The notes beneath the pieces are model-generated. The model made no database searches and had not been told where the DNA came from. It was given only the letters and a program-made list of their open reading frames with translations. Shown in pieces: positions 1 through 5,841 of a stretch of DNA of 10,369 bases (the first letter of the stretch is position 1; every line of letters starts with the position of its first letter). Made by a program: the position numbers and the translations under genes. Source of the stretch: Nocardioidaceae bacterium (GTDB lineage: Bacteria > Actinomycetota > Actinomycetes > Propionibacteriales > Nocardioidaceae); NCBI GenBank assembly GCA_013696015.1, contig JACCZI010000177.1, positions 1 through 10,369 of the forward strand, given 5' to 3'.

Positions 1-1028
1 ACGCCGACCCGCGGTTCGCCCTGCAGCGGACCCTGGCGAAGGCGGCCGAGCAGGGGTTCACGTTCTACACGCATCCAGAGATCGAGTTCTTCCTGCTGAA
101 GGACCGCCCGCGTGACGGCTCACCGCCCGAGCCCGTGGACGGCAGCGGGTACTTCGACCACACGGCCCACGAGGTGGGGCAGGACTTCCGCCGGGACGCG
201 ATCACGATGCTCGAGGAGATGGGCATCAGTGTGGAGTTCAGCCACCACGAAGGCGCACCCGGGCAGCAGGAGATCGACCTGCGCTACGCCGACGCGCTGA
301 CGACCGCCGACAACATCATGACCTTCCGTGTCGTGGTCAAGGAGCTGGCGCTCGGCCAGGGCGTGTACGCCAGCTTCATGCCCAAGCCGTTCACCGAGCA
401 CCCCGGATCGGCGATGCACACTCACCTCTCGCTGTTCGAGGGGGACCGCAACGCGTTCTTCGAGGCCGGTGCCGAGTACCAGCTGTCGGGCGTCGGGCGG
501 TCGTTCATCGCCGGTGTCCTCAGGCACGCAGGTGAGATCACCGCGGTCACCAACCAGTGGGTCAACTCCTACAAGCGACTGGTCGGTGGCGGTGAGGCGC
601 CGGCGCACGTGTGCTGGGGGCACAACAACCGTTCCGCTCTGGTACGGGTCCCGATGTACAAGCCGGCCAAGGGCCAGTCGACTCGAATCGAGTTTCGGTC
701 CATCGATGCGGCCTGCAATCCGTACCTCGCGTACGCCGTGCTCCTCGCAGCCGGACTGGAGGGCATCGCGAAGGGCTACGAGCTGCCGCAAGAGGCGGAG
801 GATGACGTGTGGTCACTGAACGAGGGGGAGCGTCGTGCTCTCGGCATCGAGCCGCTCCCGCACAACCTCGACGAGGCGATCCGGGTGATGGAGGGCAGCG
901 AACTGGTGGCGGAGACCCTGGGGGAGCACGTGTTCGACTTCTTCCTGCGCAACAAGCGCGCCGAGTGGCAGGACTACCGCCGTCAAGTCACGCAGTTCGA
1001 GCTGGATCGCCTGCTGCCCGTGCTGTGA
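1..1028 (+). CDS. glnA2: GlnA2-type glutamine synthetase (3' part, N-terminus outside window)
   Basis: The frame is open from base 3 to a TGA at 1026-1028, giving 341 residues. About 105 N-terminal residues are missing compared with the roughly 446-aa GlnA2 of Mycobacterium. The protein is a type I glutamine synthetase fold enzyme, which joins ammonia or an amine to glutamate using ATP. Visible motifs are PEIEFF near the start, the NQWVNSYKRL block, WGHNNRSALVRVP (ATP and ammonium side), and RIEFRSIDAACNPYLAYAVL. The C-terminus (GYELP, AEDDVW, GEHVFDFFLRNKR, FELDRLLPVL) matches GlnA2, not GlnA1, because the NLYDLP-type adenylylation site is absent. In Streptomyces coelicolor, GlnA2 has been described as a gamma-glutamylpolyamine synthetase, so the substrate here may be a polyamine and not ammonia. 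The neighbouring glnE fits the usual actinobacterial order. Family call is sure; substrate is open. Confidence 0.93.
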   Translation, partial: ADPRFALQRTLAKAAEQGFTFYTHPEIEFFLLKDRPRDGSPPEPVDGSGYFDHTAHEVGQDFRRDAITMLEEMGISVEFSHHEGAPGQQEIDLRYADALTTADNIMTFRVVVKELALGQGVYASFMPKPFTEHPGSAMHTHLSLFEGDRNAFFEAGAEYQLSGVGRSFIAGVLRHAGEITAVTNQWVNSYKRLVGGGEAPAHVCWGHNNRSALVRVPMYKPAKGQSTRIEFRSIDAACNPYLAYAVLLAAGLEGIAKGYELPQEAEDDVWSLNEGERRALGIEPLPHNLDEAIRVMEGSELVAETLGEHVFDFFLRNKRAEWQDYRRQVTQFELDRLLPVL

Positions 1029-1191
1029 GAGAGGTCAACTCGTCGAGGTACAACACGGCATATGCCTCGTCGAGTCGCTCGCCGAGCTCCGACAGGTCGA
1101 GGCGGCCCGCGTGCGCCTCGCGCAACGTCTCGGCCGTCGTCTCGCGCTCGGCGTCGCCGGCGCGGAGCCGAACGCTCGCCCGGGTGGTCAT
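988..1191 (-). CDS. Small DUF1707-domain protein
   Basis: This 67-aa ORF starts at ATG 1189-1191 and stops at TGA 988-990. The sequence RLRAGDAERETTAETLREA, followed by GRLDLSELGERLDEAYA and LDELTSLTA, is the DUF1707 signature: a short helical domain, normally beginning R-x-SD-x-ER, found at the N-terminus of many actinobacterial proteins. Its function is not established. Here the domain makes up almost the whole protein. There is no membrane segment or second domain after it, whereas many relatives continue into one. No strong Shine-Dalgarno is visible upstream. The gene lies antisense in the glnA2-glnE gap, and its last 41 bases overlap the 3' end of glnA2 tail-to-tail. The domain match is good; whether it is expressed is an inference. 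Confidence 0.72.
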   Translation of the reverse strand: MTTRASVRLRAGDAERETTAETLREAHAGRLDLSELGERLDEAYAVLYLDELTSLTARAAGDPARTA

Positions 1192-1265
1192 CGTTCTGCC
1201 CGGTGCGTCGAGTCGTCCGCAGGAGCGGAACCCGTTCGAGGCCGGGCGTCGCTACCCTCCACAAC

Positions 1266-4200
1266 GTGACCGGCGACGTGTCAGGGGGACGCGGTGAGTC
1301 GGGGCGGGGCCGACTGGCTCGGGCCGGCCTCACCAGCGGCGATGCCAGCGACCGTCGCCTCGAATCGCTCAACCGACTGGGCGGAGAGGTCCTCGCGGCC
1401 TTCGCAGCCGCGAGCGCGGACCCCGACCTGGCGTTGCGATCGCTGAGCGACCTCGCCGGGGCGGCCGGCGACCCGCTGCTCAGAGCTCTCGTCGCAGATC
1501 CGCTGCTGCGCCGACGCCTGGCGGCGGTGCTCGGCACAAGTGCGGCTCTGGGGGAGTTCTGCGTACGTCATCCGACGATCTGGCAGGAGCTGGCGGACGG
1601 TGCTGCGCCGTTCCTTTCCTCGCCGGGCGACCTGCGCGCAGCGCTGCTGACGGCGGTAGCCGCCGATCCGGAGGCACCCGCTCCGGTCAGCGGATTCGAC
1701 GATGCGCGGGCCGTCGACGCTCTGCGGGTCGAGTACCACCGCCGGCTGCTGCACATCGCTGCCCGTGATCTCAGCGAAGGGTGGCATCTGGAGGCGGTCG
1801 GAGCGGTGTTGGCCGACCTCGCCGCAGCGGCCTTGGAGGCCGCACTGGCGATCGCCCGCGTGCGGCTGGGTGAGTCGGCGACGGCCTGCCGGCTCGCAAT
1901 CATCGCGCTCGGCAAGACCGGCGGGCGCGAGCTCAACTACATCAGCGATGTCGACGTCGTCTTCGTGCACCAGCCCACGGACCGAACACCTGGGGCGACG
2001 GCGCTGCAGAGTGCCTCTCGGCTCGCCGCCCACGTGATGCGCATCTGCTCGGTCCGCACCGCGGAGGGAGCCCTGTGGGAGGTAGACGCCGGCCTGCGGC
2101 CCGAGGGCCGGGCCGGTCCGCTCGTCCGCACGCTTGACAGCCACCTGGCCTACTACGCCACGTGGGCGCGGACCTGGGAGTTCCAGGCGCTGCTCAAGGC
2201 ACGTCCGGTGGCCGGGGACGTTCCCCTCGGGCAGCAGTACACCGCCGCCGTGAACCCGCTGGTGTGGCAGGCCGCCGACCGGGACGGTTTTGTCGCCGAG
2301 GTGCAGCAGATGCGGCGACGCGTCGTCGCCAACCTCCCGCTGCGCGCCAGCGAACGCGAGCTGAAGCTGGGTCCCGGTGGATTGCGCGACGTCGAGTTCG
2401 CCGTGCAGCTGTTGCAGCTCGTGCACGGTCGCACCGACGAGACACTGCGCAGCCCGACGACGCTGGTTGCGCTCGCGGCGCTGACCGAGGGCGGCTACGT
2501 CGGCCGGGTCGACGGCGCCGCGATGGCCGAGGCGTACCGCTTCCTGCGCAGCCTCGAGCACCGGGTGCAGCTGCACCGGCTACGCCGGACGCACCTGGTC
2601 CCGACCGCCGCGGCAGACCTGCGCCGGCTGGGTCGTGGGCTGGGGCTGCTGGGCGACCCGGCCGCGGAGCTGGAGCGTGAGTGGCGCCGGCACCGCTGGG
2701 AGGTCCGGCGCCTGCACGAGAAGTTGTTCTACCGGCCGTTGCTTCGCGCGGTCGCAGCGCTGCCGGAGCACGGCATGCGCCTCACGCCGGAGGCGGCTAG
2801 AGCCCGCCTGACGGCTCTCGGCTACGCCGATCCGAGCTCGGCCATGCGGCACCTCGAGGCGCTGACGAGCGGGGTGTCCCGGAGGGCCGCGATCCAACGG
2901 CAGCTGCTGCCGGCGATGCTGGCGTGGTTCGCTGACTGTCCGGACCCCGATGCCGCCCTCTTGGCCTTCCGTACGCTGTCCGAGCGCATGGGTACCGCTC
3001 CTTGGTACCTGCGCCAGCTGCGCGACGAGAGTGCGGCGGCCGAGCAGCTGGCCCGCGTGCTCGGGTACAGCAGATACGCCACCGGACTGCTCGCCGGCGC
3101 CTCCGAGGCGGTGGCGATCTTCGGCAGGGACGAGGAGCTGTACCCACGAACCGCCGACCAGCTGCTCGGCGAGGTGGCGGCCGCGGTCGCCCGTCACACC
3201 GACGCGGATTCAGCGATCCGAGTGGTGCGTGCCATCCGCCGCCGCGAGCTGTGCCGCATCGCCGTGGCGGACGTGCTGGGCCGCCTCGAGGTCGACGCGG
3301 TGGGGGAGGCGCTCACCGACGTAGCGATCGCCACGCTGACCGGCGGTCTGTTGGCGGCGTCCGCTGCCGTAGTGGCCGACACCGGCAGGCCGCTGCCGAC
3401 TCGGCTGGCAGTCGTGGCCATGGGCAGGCTCGGTGGCCGCGAGACCAGCTACGGCAGTGATGCGGACGTGATGTTCGTCCACGTGCCGGAACCCGACGCC
3501 GACGAACAGGTCGCCACCGAAGCTGCCTCCGCCGTGGCACAGCGGATGCGTCAGCTCCTCAGCGCCCCCGGTCCGGACCCGGCGCTTGGCGTCGACGCCG
3601 ACCTGCGACCCGAAGGCCGGCAGGGACCGCTGGTGAGGTCTTTGTCGTCGTACGCGGCCTACTACGCCCGGTGGTCCAGCGCCTGGGAAGCCCAAGCCCT
3701 GCTCCGCGCGGACCCCGTCATCGGCGACGGTGAGGTTCGCCGGCACTTCAGTGCACTCATCGAGCCGCTGCGCTGGCCCGCCGGGGGGGTCAGCGAGCGG
3801 GACGTCGCGGAGATCCGTCGGGTCAAGGCGCGCGTCGACGCCGAGCGGCTGCCCAGGGGCGCTGACCCGGGGACGCATCTCAAGCTGGGCCGGGGGGCGT
3901 TGGCCGACGTCGAGTGGGCCGTACAGCTGCTGCAGCTGCGTCATGGCCACGCCGTCCTCGGACTGCAGACCACGCGTACGCTCCGCGCGCTGGACGCGGC
4001 GGTCGCAGCCGAGCTGATCGACGTGGACGATGGCGTCGCGATGGCGCGTGCCTGGCGGCTGGCCAGCCGGCTGCGCAATGCGATCACGTTGGTGCGGGGC
4101 CGGCCCTCCGATGCTCTGCCACCCGACCCGCAGGTGCGAGCAGCGGTCGCCGTGCTGCTCGGCTACCCCGCGGCGGATTCGGAGCGACTTCAAGACGACT

Positions 4201-4292
4201 ACCGGCGGACGAGTCGGCGGTCGCGCGCCGCCGTCGAGCGCGTCTTTCTCACAGAACCCGGTGATCCGCCCATCCGCGGGACGCAAGCCTGA
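1266..4292 (+). CDS. glnE: Bifunctional glutamine synthetase adenylyltransferase / adenylyl-removing enzyme
   Basis: GlnE switches glutamine synthetase off by adenylylating a tyrosine and on again by removing AMP, following nitrogen status. From GTG 1266 the protein is 1008 aa, close to the roughly 994 aa of the mycobacterial enzyme. Two nucleotidyltransferase domains are clear. The N-terminal one has GKTGGRELNYISDVDVVF at residues 216-233 with D228 and D230. The C-terminal one has GRLGGRETSYGSDADVMF at 720-737 with D732 and D734. Each is followed by its own LRPEGRxGPLVR block and an LKLGxGxLxDVExAVQLLQL block. The frame stays open back to 1062, but those codons are antisense to the DUF1707 gene and lack family similarity. 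GTG 1266 has no Shine-Dalgarno; TACCCT at 1253-1258 would allow a leaderless transcript beginning at it. GTG 1278 is the alternative. The actinobacterial target is normally GlnA1, not the GlnA2 encoded here. Confidence 0.95.
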   Translation: MTGDVSGGRGESGRGRLARAGLTSGDASDRRLESLNRLGGEVLAAFAAASADPDLALRSLSDLAGAAGDPLLRALVADPLLRRRLAAVLGTSAALGEFCVRHPTIWQELADGAAPFLSSPGDLRAALLTAVAADPEAPAPVSGFDDARAVDALRVEYHRRLLHIAARDLSEGWHLEAVGAVLADLAAAALEAALAIARVRLGESATACRLAIIALGKTGGRELNYISDVDVVFVHQPTDRTPGATALQSASRLAAHVMRICSVRTAEGALWEVDAGLRPEGRAGPLVRTLDSHLAYYATWARTWEFQALLKARPVAGDVPLGQQYTAAVNPLVWQAADRDGFVAEVQQMRRRVVANLPLRASERELKLGPGGLRDVEFAVQLLQLVHGRTDETLRSPTTLVALAALTEGGYVGRVDGAAMAEAYRFLRSLEHRVQLHRLRRTHLVPTAAADLRRLGRGLGLLGDPAAELEREWRRHRWEVRRLHEKLFYRPLLRAVAALPEHGMRLTPEAARARLTALGYADPSSAMRHLEALTSGVSRRAAIQRQLLPAMLAWFADCPDPDAALLAFRTLSERMGTAPWYLRQLRDESAAAEQLARVLGYSRYATGLLAGASEAVAIFGRDEELYPRTADQLLGEVAAAVARHTDADSAIRVVRAIRRRELCRIAVADVLGRLEVDAVGEALTDVAIATLTGGLLAASAAVVADTGRPLPTRLAVVAMGRLGGRETSYGSDADVMFVHVPEPDADEQVATEAASAVAQRMRQLLSAPGPDPALGVDADLRPEGRQGPLVRSLSSYAAYYARWSSAWEAQALLRADPVIGDGEVRRHFSALIEPLRWPAGGVSERDVAEIRRVKARVDAERLPRGADPGTHLKLGRGALADVEWAVQLLQLRHGHAVLGLQTTRTLRALDAAVAAELIDVDDGVAMARAWRLASRLRNAITLVRGRPSDALPPDPQVRAAVAVLLGYPAADSERLQDDYRRTSRRSRAAVERVFLTEPGDPPIRGTQA

Positions 4293-4312
4293 GCGTCGTG
4301 AGCCGCGGATGG
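4270..4312. terminator. Possible hairpin at the end of glnE
   Basis: CCATCCGCGG (4270-4279), inside the last glnE codons, is a perfect 10-bp reverse complement of CCGCGGATGG (4303-4312) in the first 22-bp repeat. The loop is 23 bases and includes the glnE stop. No T-run follows, so it would be at best a terminator without a U-tract. The structure reads the same on both strands, which suits a convergent glnE/whiB junction. Confidence 0.35.
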
Positions 4313-4408
4313 TCGGGCGGTGAGCCGCGGATAGTCGGGCGGTTAGCCGCGGATGGTCGGGCGGTGAGCCGCGGATGGTCGGGCGGTTAGCCGCGGATGG
4401 TCAGGAGG
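4299..4408. repeat. Five tandem copies of a 22-bp repeat
   Basis: The copies are 4299-4320, 4321-4342, 4343-4364, 4365-4386 and 4387-4408. Each is TGA or TTA followed by GCCGCGGATGGTCGGGCGG. Copy 2 has ATAG in place of ATGG, and the last copy ends GGTCAGGAGG. The leading triplets run TGA, TGA, TTA, TGA, TTA, so copies 2-3 and 4-5 look like a duplicated 44-bp pair. Each copy can fold a short stem from CCGC with GCGG. The array fills the gap between glnE and the convergent whiB-like gene, and copy 5 contains the whiB stop (4401-4403). A copy of this kind would be prone to copy-number change. A role in termination is inferred, not shown. Confidence 0.95.
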
Positions 4409-4685
4409 CGACGGCGCCGGCGGCGTAGGTCGCGCGCTCGCCGGCAGTCAGCCCGCCCCAGACGCCGTACGGCTCCTTGACCTGCAAGGCGTGCCGCAGG
4501 CAGTGGTCGAGGACCGGGCACCGGGCGCAAAGGGTCTTGGCGGCCCGCTCACGCGCCCGGCGGCGCGGCCCGCGCTCGGACTCGGGCGAGAAGAACAGCT
4601 CGGGGTCGGCCTGCCGGCACGCCCCGTCGAACTGCCACTCGTACGCCTCGACGAGCGGCTGGGGCAGCCGCGCAATGTTCGCCAT
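4401..4685 (-). CDS. WhiB-family iron-sulfur regulator, WhiB3/WhiD-like
   Basis: WhiB-like proteins carry a 4Fe-4S cluster sensitive to oxygen, nitric oxide or redox state and usually act with the primary sigma factor. Numbered from the longer GTG start, the cluster ligands are C29, C59, C62 and C68 (C-x29-C-x2-C-x5-C; subtract 6 for the start chosen here). The turn motif EPYGVWGGLT follows. WQFDGACR, ELFFSPESERG and CPVLDHCLRHAL are closest to WhiB3/WhiD. ATG 4683-4685 is preceded by AGGAG (plus-strand 4693-4697) at 7 bases, whereas an in-frame GTG at 4701-4703 would place that ribosome site inside the gene, so ATG is preferred (94 aa). The protein ends 14 residues after GGLT with no basic tail, unlike WhiB3, which ends with arginine-rich residues used in DNA binding. 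It is divergent from the MerR/B12 regulator, which may control it. Confidence 0.93.
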   Translation of the reverse strand: MANIARLPQPLVEAYEWQFDGACRQADPELFFSPESERGPRRRARERAAKTLCARCPVLDHCLRHALQVKEPYGVWGGLTAGERATYAAGAVAS

Positions 4686-4692
4686 GTCGTAT

Positions 4693-4697
4693 CTCCT
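4693..4697 (-). promoter_or_regulatory. Shine-Dalgarno deciding the whiB start
   Basis: On the minus strand this reads AGGAG, with GA to either side giving GAGGAGA. It lies 7 bases before ATG 4683-4685. It is inside the six extra codons that the upstream GTG would add, so it favours the ATG. Confidence 0.7.
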
Positions 4698-4708
4698 CGC
4701 CACCGAAA

Positions 4709-4742
4709 TCTGATTCAGAACTTACTCATAGTTTGACTCAGA
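4709..4742. promoter_or_regulatory. Three 11-bp repeats, probable operator
   Basis: Plus-strand sites are TCTGATTCAGA (4709-4719), ACTTACTCATA (4720-4730) and TTTGACTCAGA (4732-4742). All three share T3, A5, TCA at 7-9 and A11. Site 1 is a perfect 5-1-5 palindrome and site 3 nearly so. Centres are 11 and 12 bp apart, so the sites face the same side of the helix. They lie in the divergent spacer, over the putative whiB -10 and start point. Tandem 11-bp direct repeats are the operator layout known for the B12-dependent MerR-type regulator CarH, and the gene on the other side encodes such a protein. The link is inferred. Confidence 0.5.
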
Positions 4743-4754
4743 TGCAATGGGCAA
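4725..4754 (-). promoter_or_regulatory. Putative promoter of the whiB-like gene
   Basis: On the minus strand, TTGCCC (plus 4749-4754) and TATGAG (plus 4725-4730) are separated by 18 bp, giving a start near 4718 and a leader of about 33 bases. The -10 element coincides with the middle 11-bp repeat, so a bound repressor would block it. Confidence 0.4.
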
Positions 4755-4776
4755 CATCTCTTCCGGTGGCGGGCTT

Positions 4777-4782
4777 GATACT
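4777..4782 (+). promoter_or_regulatory. Possible -10 element for the MerR/B12 gene
   Basis: GATACT stands in the sequence CTTGATACTAC. It would give a leader of about 55 bases before GTG 4844. No matching -35 box is seen at 17-18 bp. TTGACT at 4733-4738, inside the third 11-bp repeat, could be a -35 for a different, weak -10 near 4757. Confidence 0.25.
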
Positions 4783-4843
4783 ACGGACCCACAATCGAAG
4801 GTGGTGCCGGGCCCAGTCCCACACCTTTCTCGAGGACAGGACG

Positions 4844-5818
4844 GTGACTGTGAACCAGCGCCCGAGTACCCGAGACCGCGGACTCCACACTCCGCCCGCG
4901 TCCGTCAACGGTGCCCTGTGGAGCGTTGGCTCGGTCGCAGCCCGGCTGGCGATCGCCGGACCGACCCTGCGGACATGGGACCGGCGCTACGGTCTGGGGC
5001 CCAGCCTCCGCACCGAGGGCGGCCATCGGCGTTACAGCGAGACCGACGTCTCACGGATAGAGCTCATGAGCCGGCTCGTCGACGAGGGTGTCCCGGCCGC
5101 CGAGGCCGCCCAGGTTGCGCTGAGCCGCGAAGAGTCGGCGTTGCGCTCGACACCGCGCCCGTCCGAGCGCAAGACACCGACGTCGGCTCGTCGGACGGTT
5201 AGCTGTGTCGATGCCCTGGTGCGCGCTGCGACCGTGCTCGACGCGGCGACCCTGTCCCGCCTGGGCGGCCACGTGGTCGACCGCCGGGGTGTGGTAGCCG
5301 GATGGACGCAAGTGCTTGCGCCCGCTCTGCGGGAGATCGGAGACCGCTGGGCCGCCGGTGAGGTCGGCGTCGAGGTCGAGCACCTGATGAGTGAGCGGCT
5401 CGGCGCCGAGCTGCGGACCATCACCCAGATCCGCCGAGTGCACCGGGCCGTCACCGCTCTCGTGGTGATGGCCAGCGCCGTCGACGAGCAGCACTACCTG
5501 CCGGTGGTCGCACTCGAAGCCGCGCTGGCCGAGCGACGGATTCCTAGTGTCGCGCTCGGACCGCGCACCCCCGCCGGCGCCCTGGAGGCCGCGGTCGTCC
5601 GGCGCGCTCCCAAGGTCGTCTTCTTGTGGCGATCCCTCCCGCCAGCCGACGGCGACGTCGACTCGCCCGCTGACTCAGGAGTGCTGCGTCATCAGCACGT
5701 GGTGCTCGGGGGACCGGGATGGCGTGACGTTGTGGGGCAGAGCCAACCCGTTCAGGTGGCCCACGTCCACGACATGGCGTCCGCGGTCGACCTGATCGAG
5801 TCCCTCGTCCGCACCTGA
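4844..5818 (+). CDS. MerR-family regulator with CarH/LitR-like B12-binding module
   Basis: The protein is 324 aa. A MerR winged helix spans residues 26-95 (WSVGSVAARL, TLRTWDRRYGL, GGHRRY at 59-64). A linker follows, then a four-helix cap and a Rossmann-type B12-binding domain. The cap keeps W169 and E179-H180 with the same 10-residue W-to-E spacing as W131/E141 of Thermus CarH. H217 in DEQHYLP sits where the lower cobalt ligand (CarH H177) is expected, and LGGPG at 288-292 matches the GG of the cobalamin fold. The residue after W169 is alanine, whereas CarH has H132, the upper ligand of its light-induced state. In this family adenosyl-B12 promotes tetramer formation and DNA repression, and light breaks it. 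Here B12 binding is likely, photochemistry doubtful. GTG 4844 follows GAGGA (4832-4836) by 7 bases; the frame is open further upstream, but those starts lie before the repeats and promoter. Confidence 0.85.
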   Translation: MTVNQRPSTRDRGLHTPPASVNGALWSVGSVAARLAIAGPTLRTWDRRYGLGPSLRTEGGHRRYSETDVSRIELMSRLVDEGVPAAEAAQVALSREESALRSTPRPSERKTPTSARRTVSCVDALVRAATVLDAATLSRLGGHVVDRRGVVAGWTQVLAPALREIGDRWAAGEVGVEVEHLMSERLGAELRTITQIRRVHRAVTALVVMASAVDEQHYLPVVALEAALAERRIPSVALGPRTPAGALEAAVVRRAPKVVFLWRSLPPADGDVDSPADSGVLRHQHVVLGGPGWRDVVGQSQPVQVAHVHDMASAVDLIESLVRT

Positions 5819-5840
5819 GATCCCCCTTGGCGGAGGTCTC
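5817..5840. terminator. Possible weak bidirectional terminator hairpin
   Basis: GAGATC (5817-5822) can pair with GGTCTC (5835-5840), with one G-U pair and a 12-base loop. It sits between the convergent stops of the MerR/B12 gene and the LigD polymerase gene, which are only 23 bases apart. There is no T-run, so the call is tentative. Confidence 0.25.
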
Positions 5841-5841
5841 G

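Noticed and set aside
1227..1250. ECF-sigma-like promoter GGAACCC with CGTC upstream of glnE
   Set aside because: The two short elements with about 15 bp between them can occur by chance in GC-rich DNA, and nothing else supports stress-sigma control of glnE.
1062..1265. N-terminal extension of glnE
   Set aside because: The 68 extra residues are arginine-rich, match no GlnE N-terminus and lie antisense to the DUF1707 gene. The length from 1266 already fits the family.
1281..2576. Long minus-strand open frame (431 codons) inside glnE
   Set aside because: It is the mirror of glnE codon bias. Its translation is low-complexity with no recognisable domain. The same applies to 2580-3197 and 3210-4286 on the minus strand.
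4299..4403. Stop-codon readthrough extending the WhiB protein into the repeats
   Set aside because: The frame after TGA is open and arginine-rich, but nothing marks recoding (no downstream structure or conservation visible), and openness is expected in such GC-rich sequence.
4299..4408. CRISPR array
   Set aside because: The 22-bp units are directly adjacent with no spacers, and no cas genes are present.
4733..4843. Earlier start of the MerR/B12 gene at TTG 4733 or ATG 4742
   Set aside because: These starts have no ribosome site, add residues without similarity, and lie over the operator-like repeats and ahead of the likely -10 element. GTG 4844 has GAGGA at 7 bases.
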